Position numbers and translations under genes: made by a program. The notes beneath the pieces were generated by a model. The model worked only from the letters and a program-made list of their open reading frames with translations. It made no database searches and was not told the origin of the DNA. Positions 1-5,239 of a stretch of DNA of 6,883 bases are shown piece by piece. Where the stretch lies: positions 1,763 through 8,645 of the forward strand of contig DCXX01000053.1 in the NCBI GenBank assembly GCA_002329125.1, read 5' to 3'. The stretch is from Fidelibacterota bacterium UBA2125. GTDB lineage: Bacteria; Fidelibacterota; Marinisomatia; Marinisomatales; S15-B10. Within the stretch, counting starts at the first letter, position 1, and each line of letters starts with the position of its first letter.

Positions 1-44
1 CCCTCGCTAAGAGGGGTCTTCCGACACTAATTTTAGACCCTTAC

Positions 45-117
45 GGGCCCATAGCTCAACGGTTAGAGCACCGCACTCATAATGCGTAGGTTCCAGGTTC
101 GAATCCTGGTGGGCCCA
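45..117 (+). tRNA. tRNA with CAT anticodon, probably tRNA-Ile2 (lysidine type)
   Basis: A full 73-nt cloverleaf is visible. The acceptor stem GGGCCCA (45-51) pairs perfectly with TGGGCCC (110-116), A117 is the discriminator, the D arm is GCTC/GAGC, the anticodon loop CTCATAA holds CAT at 78-80, and the T arm is CCAGG/CCTGG around TTCGAAT. The first pair of the anticodon stem is a C/T mismatch. CCA is not encoded (CTC follows). CAT could mean elongator Met, initiator Met or Ile2. The initiator is excluded because the G-C run at the base of the anticodon stem is missing and pair 1-72 is G-C. The consecutive C4-G69, C5-G68 and C6-G67 pairs match the known TilS determinants of E. coli Ile2, and the whole acceptor stem is Ile-like, so I favour Ile2, reading AUA after lysidine modification. 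Elongator Met remains possible. Confidence 0.93.
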
Positions 118-122
118 CTCAA

Positions 123-698
123 TTGCGTCCCTACACCCTACTCTTTTTCCTGCTGACAATAACCCTCCATTCGCAGGATCAACGTTCACTGATAGAAATA
201 TATTCTCTCAAATTTGGCATGAGCCGGAACGAAGTTTCGGCAACAGTGGCATCCATGAGCGATTCGACCGCCATAGATGTCCAACGGAAAGATTATCAAA
301 TTCTCTCCGTTAAAAGTGTGAATATCAGTGACCGTCGGCGTATAGATCAGTTAAGAATTTTTTCCGGGAAAGAAGGAGGAGTCTTTGCTATTGAGGAGGA
401 GATTTTTCTCAAGTGGGATCACCAGCAACCGGACAATGACAATATGGAGGCACACAGAATCTCACTGGAGGAAATACTGAACCGGCTAAGAGATAGATAC
501 GGCCCTGAGAATTTGCAAGAAAAGACGGAAATTGGCGTACGGTACAGAAAAACTAATTTTGTTTCATCCTCATGGAAATTCGCCAACAACCGTTGGATTC
601 ATGTCATGTATGAACCTCAAGACTGGGAACTGTTCCCTGAGATGGTGAAAATTGTTGTTGTCTACAGAGATGCAGACCTGGACCCGAGGCCAAATTAG
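123..698 (+). CDS. Exported protein of unknown function, TTG start
   Basis: I do not recognise a family. The 191-residue product begins with a clear signal peptide: a short basic start (MRPYT), a hydrophobic core (LLFFLLTITL, about residues 6-15) and a polar cleavage zone near HSQ at 16-18. The rest is soluble and should lie in the periplasm or outside the cell. There is no lipobox cysteine and no further membrane segment. Residues 29-38 (LKFGMSRNEV) resemble the short G-M-S/T-x-x-E-V motif of small exported proteins such as the BamE/SmpA-like group, but that is too little to assign a function. TTG is the first start codon after the in-frame stop at 87-89, and the next ATG (219) would delete the signal peptide, so TTG is well supported. 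It lies 5 nt after the tRNA, leaving no room for an SD. The gene ends by overlapping the stop of the convergent DUF971 gene by 4 nt. Confidence 0.8.
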   Translation: MRPYTLLFFLLTITLHSQDQRSLIEIYSLKFGMSRNEVSATVASMSDSTAIDVQRKDYQILSVKSVNISDRRRIDQLRIFSGKEGGVFAIEEEIFLKWDHQQPDNDNMEAHRISLEEILNRLRDRYGPENLQEKTEIGVRYRKTNFVSSSWKFANNRWIHVMYEPQDWELFPEMVKIVVVYRDADLDPRPN

Positions 699-1009
699 CC
701 GGACAGATTACCTAACTCTTTAAGCTGCTCAAACAGGTAGATCCCTGAATCGTGGCCGTCACCCCATTTGAGCTGAAGAGCATAATGGCCCACCGGTTCC
801 ACACTCAGAAGCTTATAACCGGTTTCACTCTTCGGTTTCCCTTGTCCCATGTACAGATTGCCAAGAGCATCTGTCTCACCCTTGCATTCAGCACATGGGC
901 AGTTATTCCTGAGCGTCTCAAATGGAATATATGACTCCTCCTCGTCCTCCCATTTAATGACCAGGAGATCGTTTACGATTTCATATTTGTCTAATGAGGC
1001 GGAGGTCAC
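695..1009 (-). CDS. DUF971 protein (gamma-butyrobetaine hydroxylase N-terminal-like domain)
   Basis: This 104-residue protein is a stand-alone DUF971/GBBH-like N-terminal domain. The family signature is clear: strands around YEIVNDLLVIKW, then FETLRNNCPCAECKGE with C37, C39 and C42, and WGDGHDSGIYLFEQL with H86 near the C-terminus. In human gamma-butyrobetaine hydroxylase the equivalent C-x-C-x-x-C plus His set binds a structural zinc, so metal binding is likely here. No hydroxylase domain follows, and the function of stand-alone bacterial copies is unclear. I place the start at GTG 1009 because GGGAG lies 7 nt upstream and the length fits the family. An ATG at 1072 would add 21 residues (MVSIEQCKFNCC...) but has no SD and would leave only 15 nt to the tRNA. 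It is the only minus-strand gene here, and its stop overlaps that of its convergent neighbour. Confidence 0.9.
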   Translation of the reverse strand: MTSASLDKYEIVNDLLVIKWEDEEESYIPFETLRNNCPCAECKGETDALGNLYMGQGKPKSETGYKLLSVEPVGHYALQLKWGDGHDSGIYLFEQLKELGNLSG

Positions 1010-1016
1010 CGTTTCA

Positions 1017-1021
1017 CTCCC
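1017..1021 (-). promoter_or_regulatory. Ribosome binding site deciding the DUF971 start
   Basis: On the minus strand GGGAG precedes the GTG at 1009 with 7 nt between them. This is a good SD, and it favours GTG 1009 over the upstream ATG at 1072, which has none. Confidence 0.55.
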
Positions 1022-1087
1022 TTGTTTCACGCGTTGGCAACAATTAAATTTGCATTGCTCGATAGAGACCATCCAAGAGTCAATCTT

Positions 1088-1161
1088 GGGTTCGTAGCTC
1101 AGTTGGTCAGAGCGCTGCGTTCACATCGCAGAGGCCGCAGGTTCAAGTCCTGCCGGACCCA
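1088..1161 (+). tRNA. tRNA-Val (CAC anticodon)
   Basis: A 74-nt cloverleaf is present. The acceptor stem GGGTTCG pairs with CGGACCC with one T-G wobble, the D arm is GCTC/GAGC, the anticodon stem CTGCG/CGCAG is perfect, loop TTCACAT gives anticodon CAC (GUG codons, Val), and the T arm is GCAGG/CCTGC around TTCAAGT. A161 in the 1100s (position 1161) is the discriminator; CAC follows, so CCA must be added by enzyme. A possible weak promoter is TTGTTT (1022-1027) with TTAAAT (1044-1049) at 16-nt spacing, inside the 5' end of the antisense DUF971 gene. A small perfect inverted repeat, CCAAGA (1073-1078) and TCTTGG (1084-1089), overlaps the tRNA 5' end and could help define its leader. Confidence 0.95.
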
Positions 1162-1179
1162 CACATGTTAAACGCAAAA

Positions 1180-1291
1180 ACAAATCTGCCGCTCATTTGT
1201 CCCGTCCCATTCACTCAAGGCTGCCGAACCTTCAGGGTTCAGCCTACCTAGCATGAGAGAGCTTGGCAAAAACTTCGGTTTCCAGGCTCTC
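1180..1291 (+). promoter_or_regulatory. Structured untranslated region: three hairpins, possible leader RNA or small RNA
   Basis: The gap between tRNA-Val and the zinc-ribbon gene has no convincing ORF but has ordered pairing. Hairpin 1 is ACAAAT (1180-1185) with ATTTGT (1195-1200). Hairpin 2 is AGGCTG (1218-1223) with CAGCCT (1240-1245), with AACC/GGTT stacked inside after a 3-nt bulge. Hairpin 3 is the strongest: GAGAGCTTGG (1257-1266) pairs over 10 bp, one of them T-G, with CCAGGCTCTC (1282-1291), and inside it AAAC/GTTT closes a TTCG tetraloop (1274-1277). A T7 run at 1304-1310 and then the terminator follow. I do not recognise a riboswitch, T-box or SRP RNA signature. It could be a regulatory leader of the downstream gene, an independent small RNA, or a long tRNA trailer. 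Confidence 0.45.
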
Positions 1292-1310
1292 AAACAGAGA
1301 TTATTTTTTT

Positions 1311-1337
1311 CGCACCTTTCAGGTGCGTTTTTTATTT
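1311..1337 (+). terminator. Intrinsic terminator just upstream of the zinc-ribbon gene
   Basis: CGCACCT (1311-1317) pairs perfectly with AGGTGCG (1321-1327) around a 3-nt loop, followed by TTTTTTATTT. This is a textbook Rho-independent terminator for the plus strand. The T tract ends only 3 nt before the SD of the next gene, so it may be a conditional terminator (attenuator) and not only the end of the tRNA-Val transcript. Confidence 0.85.
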
Positions 1338-1340
1338 CCA

Positions 1341-1346
1341 GAGGAG
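1341..1346 (+). promoter_or_regulatory. Ribosome binding site of the zinc-ribbon gene
   Basis: GAGGAG lies 6 nt before ATG 1353. It fixes the start and rules out an in-frame TTG at 1263 that would translate through the terminator hairpin. It is the strongest SD in the window. Confidence 0.85.
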
Positions 1347-1352
1347 AAAAGT

Positions 1353-2069
1353 ATGAATCTACTTGAACAGTTGATCAAGCTTCAGGAAATCGATACCGCC
1401 ATCATGGAGATTGAGGAGCTCCAAGGTGACCTGCCCAAAAAAGTCGACGAACTGACCACTACCATGTCAGAACTGGAAGTGGCTATTACTTCGGCGGAGG
1501 CAAGACTTACTGAGGTCGAAGTTGAAATCAGAAAAATGCAGACTCTCGAACAAGAGCGAAAAGACAAGATCGCCAAGCTACAGGATCAGCTCTATCTTGT
1601 AAAAACCAACAGAGAATATGACGCTCTCATGACTGAGATCGACTTTCTTAAGGAAGAACTCGATAAGGAGGAAATGCGGGAACTGGAATTGAGTGAGGAA
1701 AAAGACCAACTCACGGAACAACTTGAAACCGATAAGTCCAAGAATGAAGAGATGTCTCAAGAGCTGGGTACTCAGAAAAAAGAACTTGAGAATCGTATTG
1801 CTGAAACTGAAGAAGAACACAGCGAACTTACTCAACTCCGGGAGAAGGTTGTCAAAAATATTGACAAACCGAACCTGGCATTATACGATCGGGTCCGCGG
1901 CGCAAGAGAAGGTTTTGCTGTGGTACCTATAGTGAATCACGCCTGTGGCGGCTGTCACTCTAGAATTCCTTCTCAGCTTGAGGCGGAAATTCGAAGCGGT
2001 GATAAAATGACACAGTGCAACAGTTGCCGGAGAATTCTCTATTGGGAAAAAGCTGAAGTTCCTTCCTAA
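1353..2069 (+). CDS. DUF164 / C4-type zinc-ribbon coiled-coil protein
   Basis: The 238-residue product has the complete architecture of the zf-RING_7 (DUF164) family at its normal length. A long charged antiparallel coiled coil covers residues 1 to about 170, including the conserved turn region KTNREYDAL (85-92). It is followed by LALYDRVRG and a C-terminal zinc ribbon with C198-x-x-C201 and C222-x-x-C225. It is cytosolic, with no signal or membrane segment. Family members studied include Helicobacter HP0958, which binds RpoN and the flaA mRNA, and chlamydial CT398 (CdsZ), which is reported to bind RpoN. A general role in RNA or protein binding is therefore plausible but not assigned here. 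The gene follows a terminator-bearing leader and is followed at once by rnpB. Confidence 0.92.
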   Translation: MNLLEQLIKLQEIDTAIMEIEELQGDLPKKVDELTTTMSELEVAITSAEARLTEVEVEIRKMQTLEQERKDKIAKLQDQLYLVKTNREYDALMTEIDFLKEELDKEEMRELELSEEKDQLTEQLETDKSKNEEMSQELGTQKKELENRIAETEEEHSELTQLREKVVKNIDKPNLALYDRVRGAREGFAVVPIVNHACGGCHSRIPSQLEAEIRSGDKMTQCNSCRRILYWEKAEVPS

Positions 2070-2090
2070 CTTTTAACAGTTATTTGATAT

Positions 2091-2468
2091 CAGAGTCGGT
2101 CGTGTGGTTACCTTGTCCGCCTATTGGCGGATGGGGAGGAAAGTCCGAACACCGCAGGACAGGATGCCTCCTAACGGGAGGGGTTCCGGTACTTCTGTAC
2201 CGGGGTACGGAAAGTGCAACAGAGAGCAGACTATCCCGTTTTCGGGATACAGGTGAAACGGTGGTGTAAAAGACCACCAGTCCCGATGGTAACATTGGGA
2301 GCTATGTAAACCCCATCCGGTGCAAGACCAAGTAGGAGAGCACGAGGTAGTCCGCCTCATTATGACTCTTGGGTTGGTCGCGAGATCCCGGCCGCGAGGC
2401 CGGGACCAGATGAATGACCACAGTCTCGATTTTTCGGGATACAGAATTCGGCTTATAGACCGGCTCTG
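2091..2468 (+). ncRNA. rnpB: RNase P RNA, bacterial type A
   Basis: This is the catalytic RNA that matures tRNA 5' ends. The ends pair as helix P1: CAGAGTCGGTC (2091-2101) with GACCGGCTCTG (2458-2468), 11 bp with one wobble and extendable by 3 A-T pairs. The universal core is present: GAGGAAAGTCC (2136-2146), AGTGCAACAGAGAGCAGA (2213-2230), AGATGAATGACC (2408-2419) and ACAGAATTCGGCTTAT (2441-2456). P3 is short (CCGCC/GGCGG). P12 is a perfect 7-bp stem with a TTTT loop (2232-2249), and P18 is CCCGGCC/GGCCGGG with a GCGA tetraloop (2387-2404). L15 carries GGTA (2346-2349), the element that pairs with the CCA end of pre-tRNA. The overall order matches the E. coli type A fold. It starts about 21 nt after the zinc-ribbon stop, and no strong promoter is visible in that gap, so cotranscription is possible. 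Confidence 0.97.
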
Positions 2469-2475
2469 ATAAAAT
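2447..2475 (+). promoter_or_regulatory. Possible recJ promoter overlapping the rnpB 3' end
   Basis: An extended -10 (TG-A-TAAAAT, 2467-2475) lies exactly at the 3' end of rnpB, with a poor -35 (TTCGGC, 2447-2452) at 17-nt spacing. Transcription would begin near 2482, giving a leader of about 10 nt before ATG 2492. That would fit the lack of an SD in front of recJ. The call rests on the -10 match alone. Confidence 0.3.
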
Positions 2476-2491
2476 TTTTCCTCTACTGATT

Positions 2492-4183
2492 ATGGCTACC
2501 TGGAAAATAAAGACTCCGGACACCTCCCTCGTTTTCCGCCTGACTGAAGAATTCAAAACATCCGAGATTATCGGTCGCGTACTGGCGAATAGAGATATTG
2601 AATCACTGGAATCATCAAGGTCATTCTTTGATCCGAAACTTTCTCAGCTCCATGATCCCTTTCTCATGAAAGATATGGATATCGCTGCCGGAATGGTGGC
2701 GGAAAAAGTAAAGAGCGGCGGCCGGATTTTCATTTTCGGCGATTATGATGTGGACGGTACCACCGGATCGTCAGCCCTCTTTCTTTTCCTCACCTCATTA
2801 GAGTGTGATGCCAAAGTGTACATCCCAGACAGGATTAAGGAGGGGTACGGTCTATCCAGAGAGGGCATCGATGTCGCCAAAGACTGGGGTGCTGACCTGC
2901 TCATCAGTTGCGACTGCGGTATCAATGCCACAGATGAAGTGACTTACGCTAACGATCAAAACCTGGAAGTGATCATCACTGATCACCACATGCCTGATGA
3001 GAATCTTCCAGAGGCTAACGCCATCCTGAATCCCAAACAGCCCGACTGTTCCTATCCTTTCAAAGGTCTTTGTGGTGGTGCAGTTGTCTTTAAACTGATC
3101 CAGGCCGTATCACTACTACTTGAGCTGGATGATGATCTAGTCCATCAATATATCGATCTCATCACCCTTGGGACAGCGGCGGATATTGTGCCACTGACGG
3201 ATGAGAACAGGATCATTGTAAAGCACGGTCTTAAAAGTTTATCAAAGACAAAAAGACCCGGCCTCCGGGCACTACTGGAAGTGAGCGGTCTAGGGGAAAA
3301 GGAACTGACTGTCGGCAGACTCCTTTTCTGGGCTGCGCCAAGGATTAACGCCGCCGGGAGGCTGGGTGATGCCAACAGGGCTGTACAACTTATGACTACA
3401 GAAAACTTGCTTGAATCCCTGAAACTGGCACGGGAACTAGACGAAGAAAACCGCCAACGCCAGGATCTTCAGCAGTCCATGGTGGATGAAGCCATCATGA
3501 AGGTCAACGCCGAAGTTGACTTGGAGAAAGAGAAGGCTATTGTCCTGTGGGATGACAACTGGCATGAAGGTGTCATCGGTATTGTAGCATCCAAGATTAA
3601 AGAAACATACCACCGACCTGCTGTTATTATTTCCTTATCTAACGGCACAGGAAAAGGATCAGCCAGGAGTGTAAAGGGATTCGATCTTTATGAAAACCTG
3701 ACCGAATGCAGGGAATTACTGGACGGTTATGGCGGGCACCCCATGGCCGCCGGCCTCACCCTTGACCGGAAAAATCTGGAGGATTTCCGTACACGATTTT
3801 CTAATCTTGCTTATGAAACTCTTGCGGACGATGATCTGGTAAACTCACTTGACATTGAGGGAGAAATGGACTTAAATCTTATTGACGGAAGATTTATGGA
3901 TTTTCTGGAAAAGCTTGCACCTTTTGGTCCCGGAAATATGACTCCAAAATTCATTACAAGGCACGTAATTCCTGTCGGCAATCCACGACTCGTGGGGAAC
4001 GGAGATCACCTCAAATTTCGGGCCAAAAAGGGTGAAACAAGTTATGACGCTATCGGATTCAACATGGGTAATCATTACGAAAAACTGATTACGGGAAAGC
4101 CCATCGACATCGCATATGTTGTGGAAAAAAATGAGTGGCAAGGAAGAACATCAATACAATTGAATATCAGGGATATCAAGTAG
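2492..4183 (+). CDS. recJ: Single-stranded-DNA-specific 5'-3' exonuclease RecJ
   Basis: RecJ degrades single-stranded DNA 5' to 3' in recombinational repair, base excision and mismatch repair, in the cytosol. The 563-residue product is full length for the family. The DHH phosphoesterase domain shows DYDVDG (84-89), D141 in SCDCGI, D164-H165-H166 and LGTAADIVPL with D231, which together form the two-metal site. INAAGRL (285-291) precedes the linker helix. The DHHA1 domain has WHEGVIGIVASK (357-368), GSARS (389-393) and GGHPMAAG (414-421). The C-terminal OB-like domain begins near APFGPGN (476-482). No catalytic residue is missing. ATG 2492 has no SD (TTTTTCCTCTACTGATT precedes it), but the N-terminus looks complete and no better start is visible. 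It lies 23 nt after rnpB and 7 nt before fabH. Confidence 0.97.
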   Translation: MATWKIKTPDTSLVFRLTEEFKTSEIIGRVLANRDIESLESSRSFFDPKLSQLHDPFLMKDMDIAAGMVAEKVKSGGRIFIFGDYDVDGTTGSSALFLFLTSLECDAKVYIPDRIKEGYGLSREGIDVAKDWGADLLISCDCGINATDEVTYANDQNLEVIITDHHMPDENLPEANAILNPKQPDCSYPFKGLCGGAVVFKLIQAVSLLLELDDDLVHQYIDLITLGTAADIVPLTDENRIIVKHGLKSLSKTKRPGLRALLEVSGLGEKELTVGRLLFWAAPRINAAGRLGDANRAVQLMTTENLLESLKLARELDEENRQRQDLQQSMVDEAIMKVNAEVDLEKEKAIVLWDDNWHEGVIGIVASKIKETYHRPAVIISLSNGTGKGSARSVKGFDLYENLTECRELLDGYGGHPMAAGLTLDRKNLEDFRTRFSNLAYETLADDDLVNSLDIEGEMDLNLIDGRFMDFLEKLAPFGPGNMTPKFITRHVIPVGNPRLVGNGDHLKFRAKKGETSYDAIGFNMGNHYEKLITGKPIDIAYVVEKNEWQGRTSIQLNIRDIK

Positions 4184-4190
4184 AGAAAAC

Positions 4191-5183
4191 ATGATTAGAT
4201 CAAAAATCAGAGGCATCGGCCACGCCGTCCCCGACCGGGTGGTGACTAATGCAGATCTGGAAAAACTGATGGAAACCACCGATGAATGGATCGTAGAAAG
4301 AAGTGGTATTAAGGAACGTCACCATGTTGACAGTGACACATCTACCTCAGATCTCGGTGTGGAGGCAGCGCGAAATGCTTTAGAAATGGCAAAAGTAAAA
4401 CCTGAGGATGTGGAATTGATCATTTTCTGTACTATTTCTTCAGATTACTTTTTTCCGGGTAGCGCGGTACAAATCCAGGAAAAGATGGGGATGAAAAATA
4501 TAGGTGCTTTCGATCTTCGGGCAGCCTGTTCAGGGTTTGTTTACGGTCTCTCAGTGGCTGATCAGTTCGTCCGCACAGGTGCACATAAAACGGTGCTTCT
4601 CATTGGTGCTGAAGTTCAAAGTGTTGCCCTCAATTTCGATACAGAGCACAGGGATATGGCAGTCCTTTTCGGCGACGGAGCCGGTGCTGCAGTTCTCCAG
4701 CCAAGTGATGATGAGAGCGGTGTTCTTTCTACACATCTTCATTCTGATGGAAAGCATCTTCAAGACCTCTGGCTTCCTGCCCCAGGAAGTAAATACAGGC
4801 CGTTTATGAGCAAAAAGCTAATCGATGACGGTTTGCACACACCTTTTATGAATGGGCGCGAAGTTTTCAGAAATGCTGTCACCCGGTTTCCCGAGGTCAT
4901 TCAGGAGGCATTGGATCATAACAGCCTATCCTTGGAGGATGTGACACTCATAATTCCCCATCAGGCCAACCTGCGGATAAGCCAGGCAGTTGCAAAACGG
5001 ATAGGAGTCGGTATGGACAAGGTTTACAGCAACATTCAAAAGTTAGGCAATACTACAGCCGCCTCTATTCCCATCGCCATGTCAGAAGCATTTTCTGAAG
5101 GTAGATTCGGCTCCGGTGACAACATTATTCTCGCTGCATTTGGTGCCGGATTCACTTGGGGCTCAGCGGCTATTCGTTGGTAA
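4191..5183 (+). CDS. fabH: Beta-ketoacyl-ACP synthase III (FabH)
   Basis: FabH condenses an acyl-CoA primer, usually acetyl-CoA or a branched short acyl-CoA, with malonyl-ACP to start fatty-acid synthesis. The 330-residue thiolase-fold protein has the full Cys-His-Asn triad: C113 in RAACSGFVYGL, H257 in IPHQANLRI and N287 in LGNTTAASIPIA. Other signatures are the N-terminal TTDEWIVERSGIKERH and FGDGAGAAVL (160-169). The middle region around 185-220 (LHSDGKHLQDLWLPAPG...) is somewhat longer than in E. coli FabH (317 residues), a form common in other phyla. Primer choice cannot be read from the sequence. It follows recJ by 7 nt, so the two are probably cotranscribed. Only a weak AGAG precedes the ATG. 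I cannot exclude a FabH-like enzyme of another pathway, but nothing here suggests one. Confidence 0.95.
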   Translation: MIRSKIRGIGHAVPDRVVTNADLEKLMETTDEWIVERSGIKERHHVDSDTSTSDLGVEAARNALEMAKVKPEDVELIIFCTISSDYFFPGSAVQIQEKMGMKNIGAFDLRAACSGFVYGLSVADQFVRTGAHKTVLLIGAEVQSVALNFDTEHRDMAVLFGDGAGAAVLQPSDDESGVLSTHLHSDGKHLQDLWLPAPGSKYRPFMSKKLIDDGLHTPFMNGREVFRNAVTRFPEVIQEALDHNSLSLEDVTLIIPHQANLRISQAVAKRIGVGMDKVYSNIQKLGNTTAASIPIAMSEAFSEGRFGSGDNIILAAFGAGFTWGSAAIRW

Positions 5184-5210
5184 CAGAAGCGCAACAGCAA
5201 TTATTCAACT

Positions 5211-5239
5211 ATCATATAAGACCCTCGATTTATCATGAT
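5211..5239 (+). repeat. Inverted repeat covering the acyl-CoA dehydrogenase start codon
   Basis: ATCATATAA (5211-5219) pairs with TTAT-C-ATGAT (5230-5239), giving 9 bp with one bulged C and a 10-nt loop. The right arm contains the ATG at 5235, and the left arm contains a TATAAG that could be a -10 box with no good -35. It may be an operator or an mRNA hairpin that hides the start codon. As an A/T-rich repeat it may also be chance. Confidence 0.35.

Noticed and set aside
1..44. Hairpin CCCTC/GAGGG (1-15) and pairing GGGTCT/AGACCC (14-40) as a terminator of an upstream gene
   Set aside because: The stems are short, mutually exclusive, and have no T tract. A frame ending at TAA 28-30 could be the tail of a gene but is too short to judge.
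7..189. Minus-strand 60-residue frame containing HQDSNLEPTHYECGALT
   Set aside because: This is the well-known false protein made by translating the reverse strand of a tRNA gene; it covers the CAT tRNA.
45..1161. Segment between the two tRNAs as an integrated island with att repeats
   Set aside because: The tRNA 3' ends share only the usual T-arm bases. There is no direct repeat beyond that and no integrase.
1263..1352. In-frame TTG at 1263 as an earlier start of the zinc-ribbon gene
   Set aside because: The extension would translate hairpin 3 and the terminator, has no SD, and adds residues foreign to the family. ATG 1353 has a strong SD.
2080..2556. Several short frames on both strands across 2080-2556
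   Set aside because: They lie over rnpB, whose conserved core and end pairing explain the sequence.
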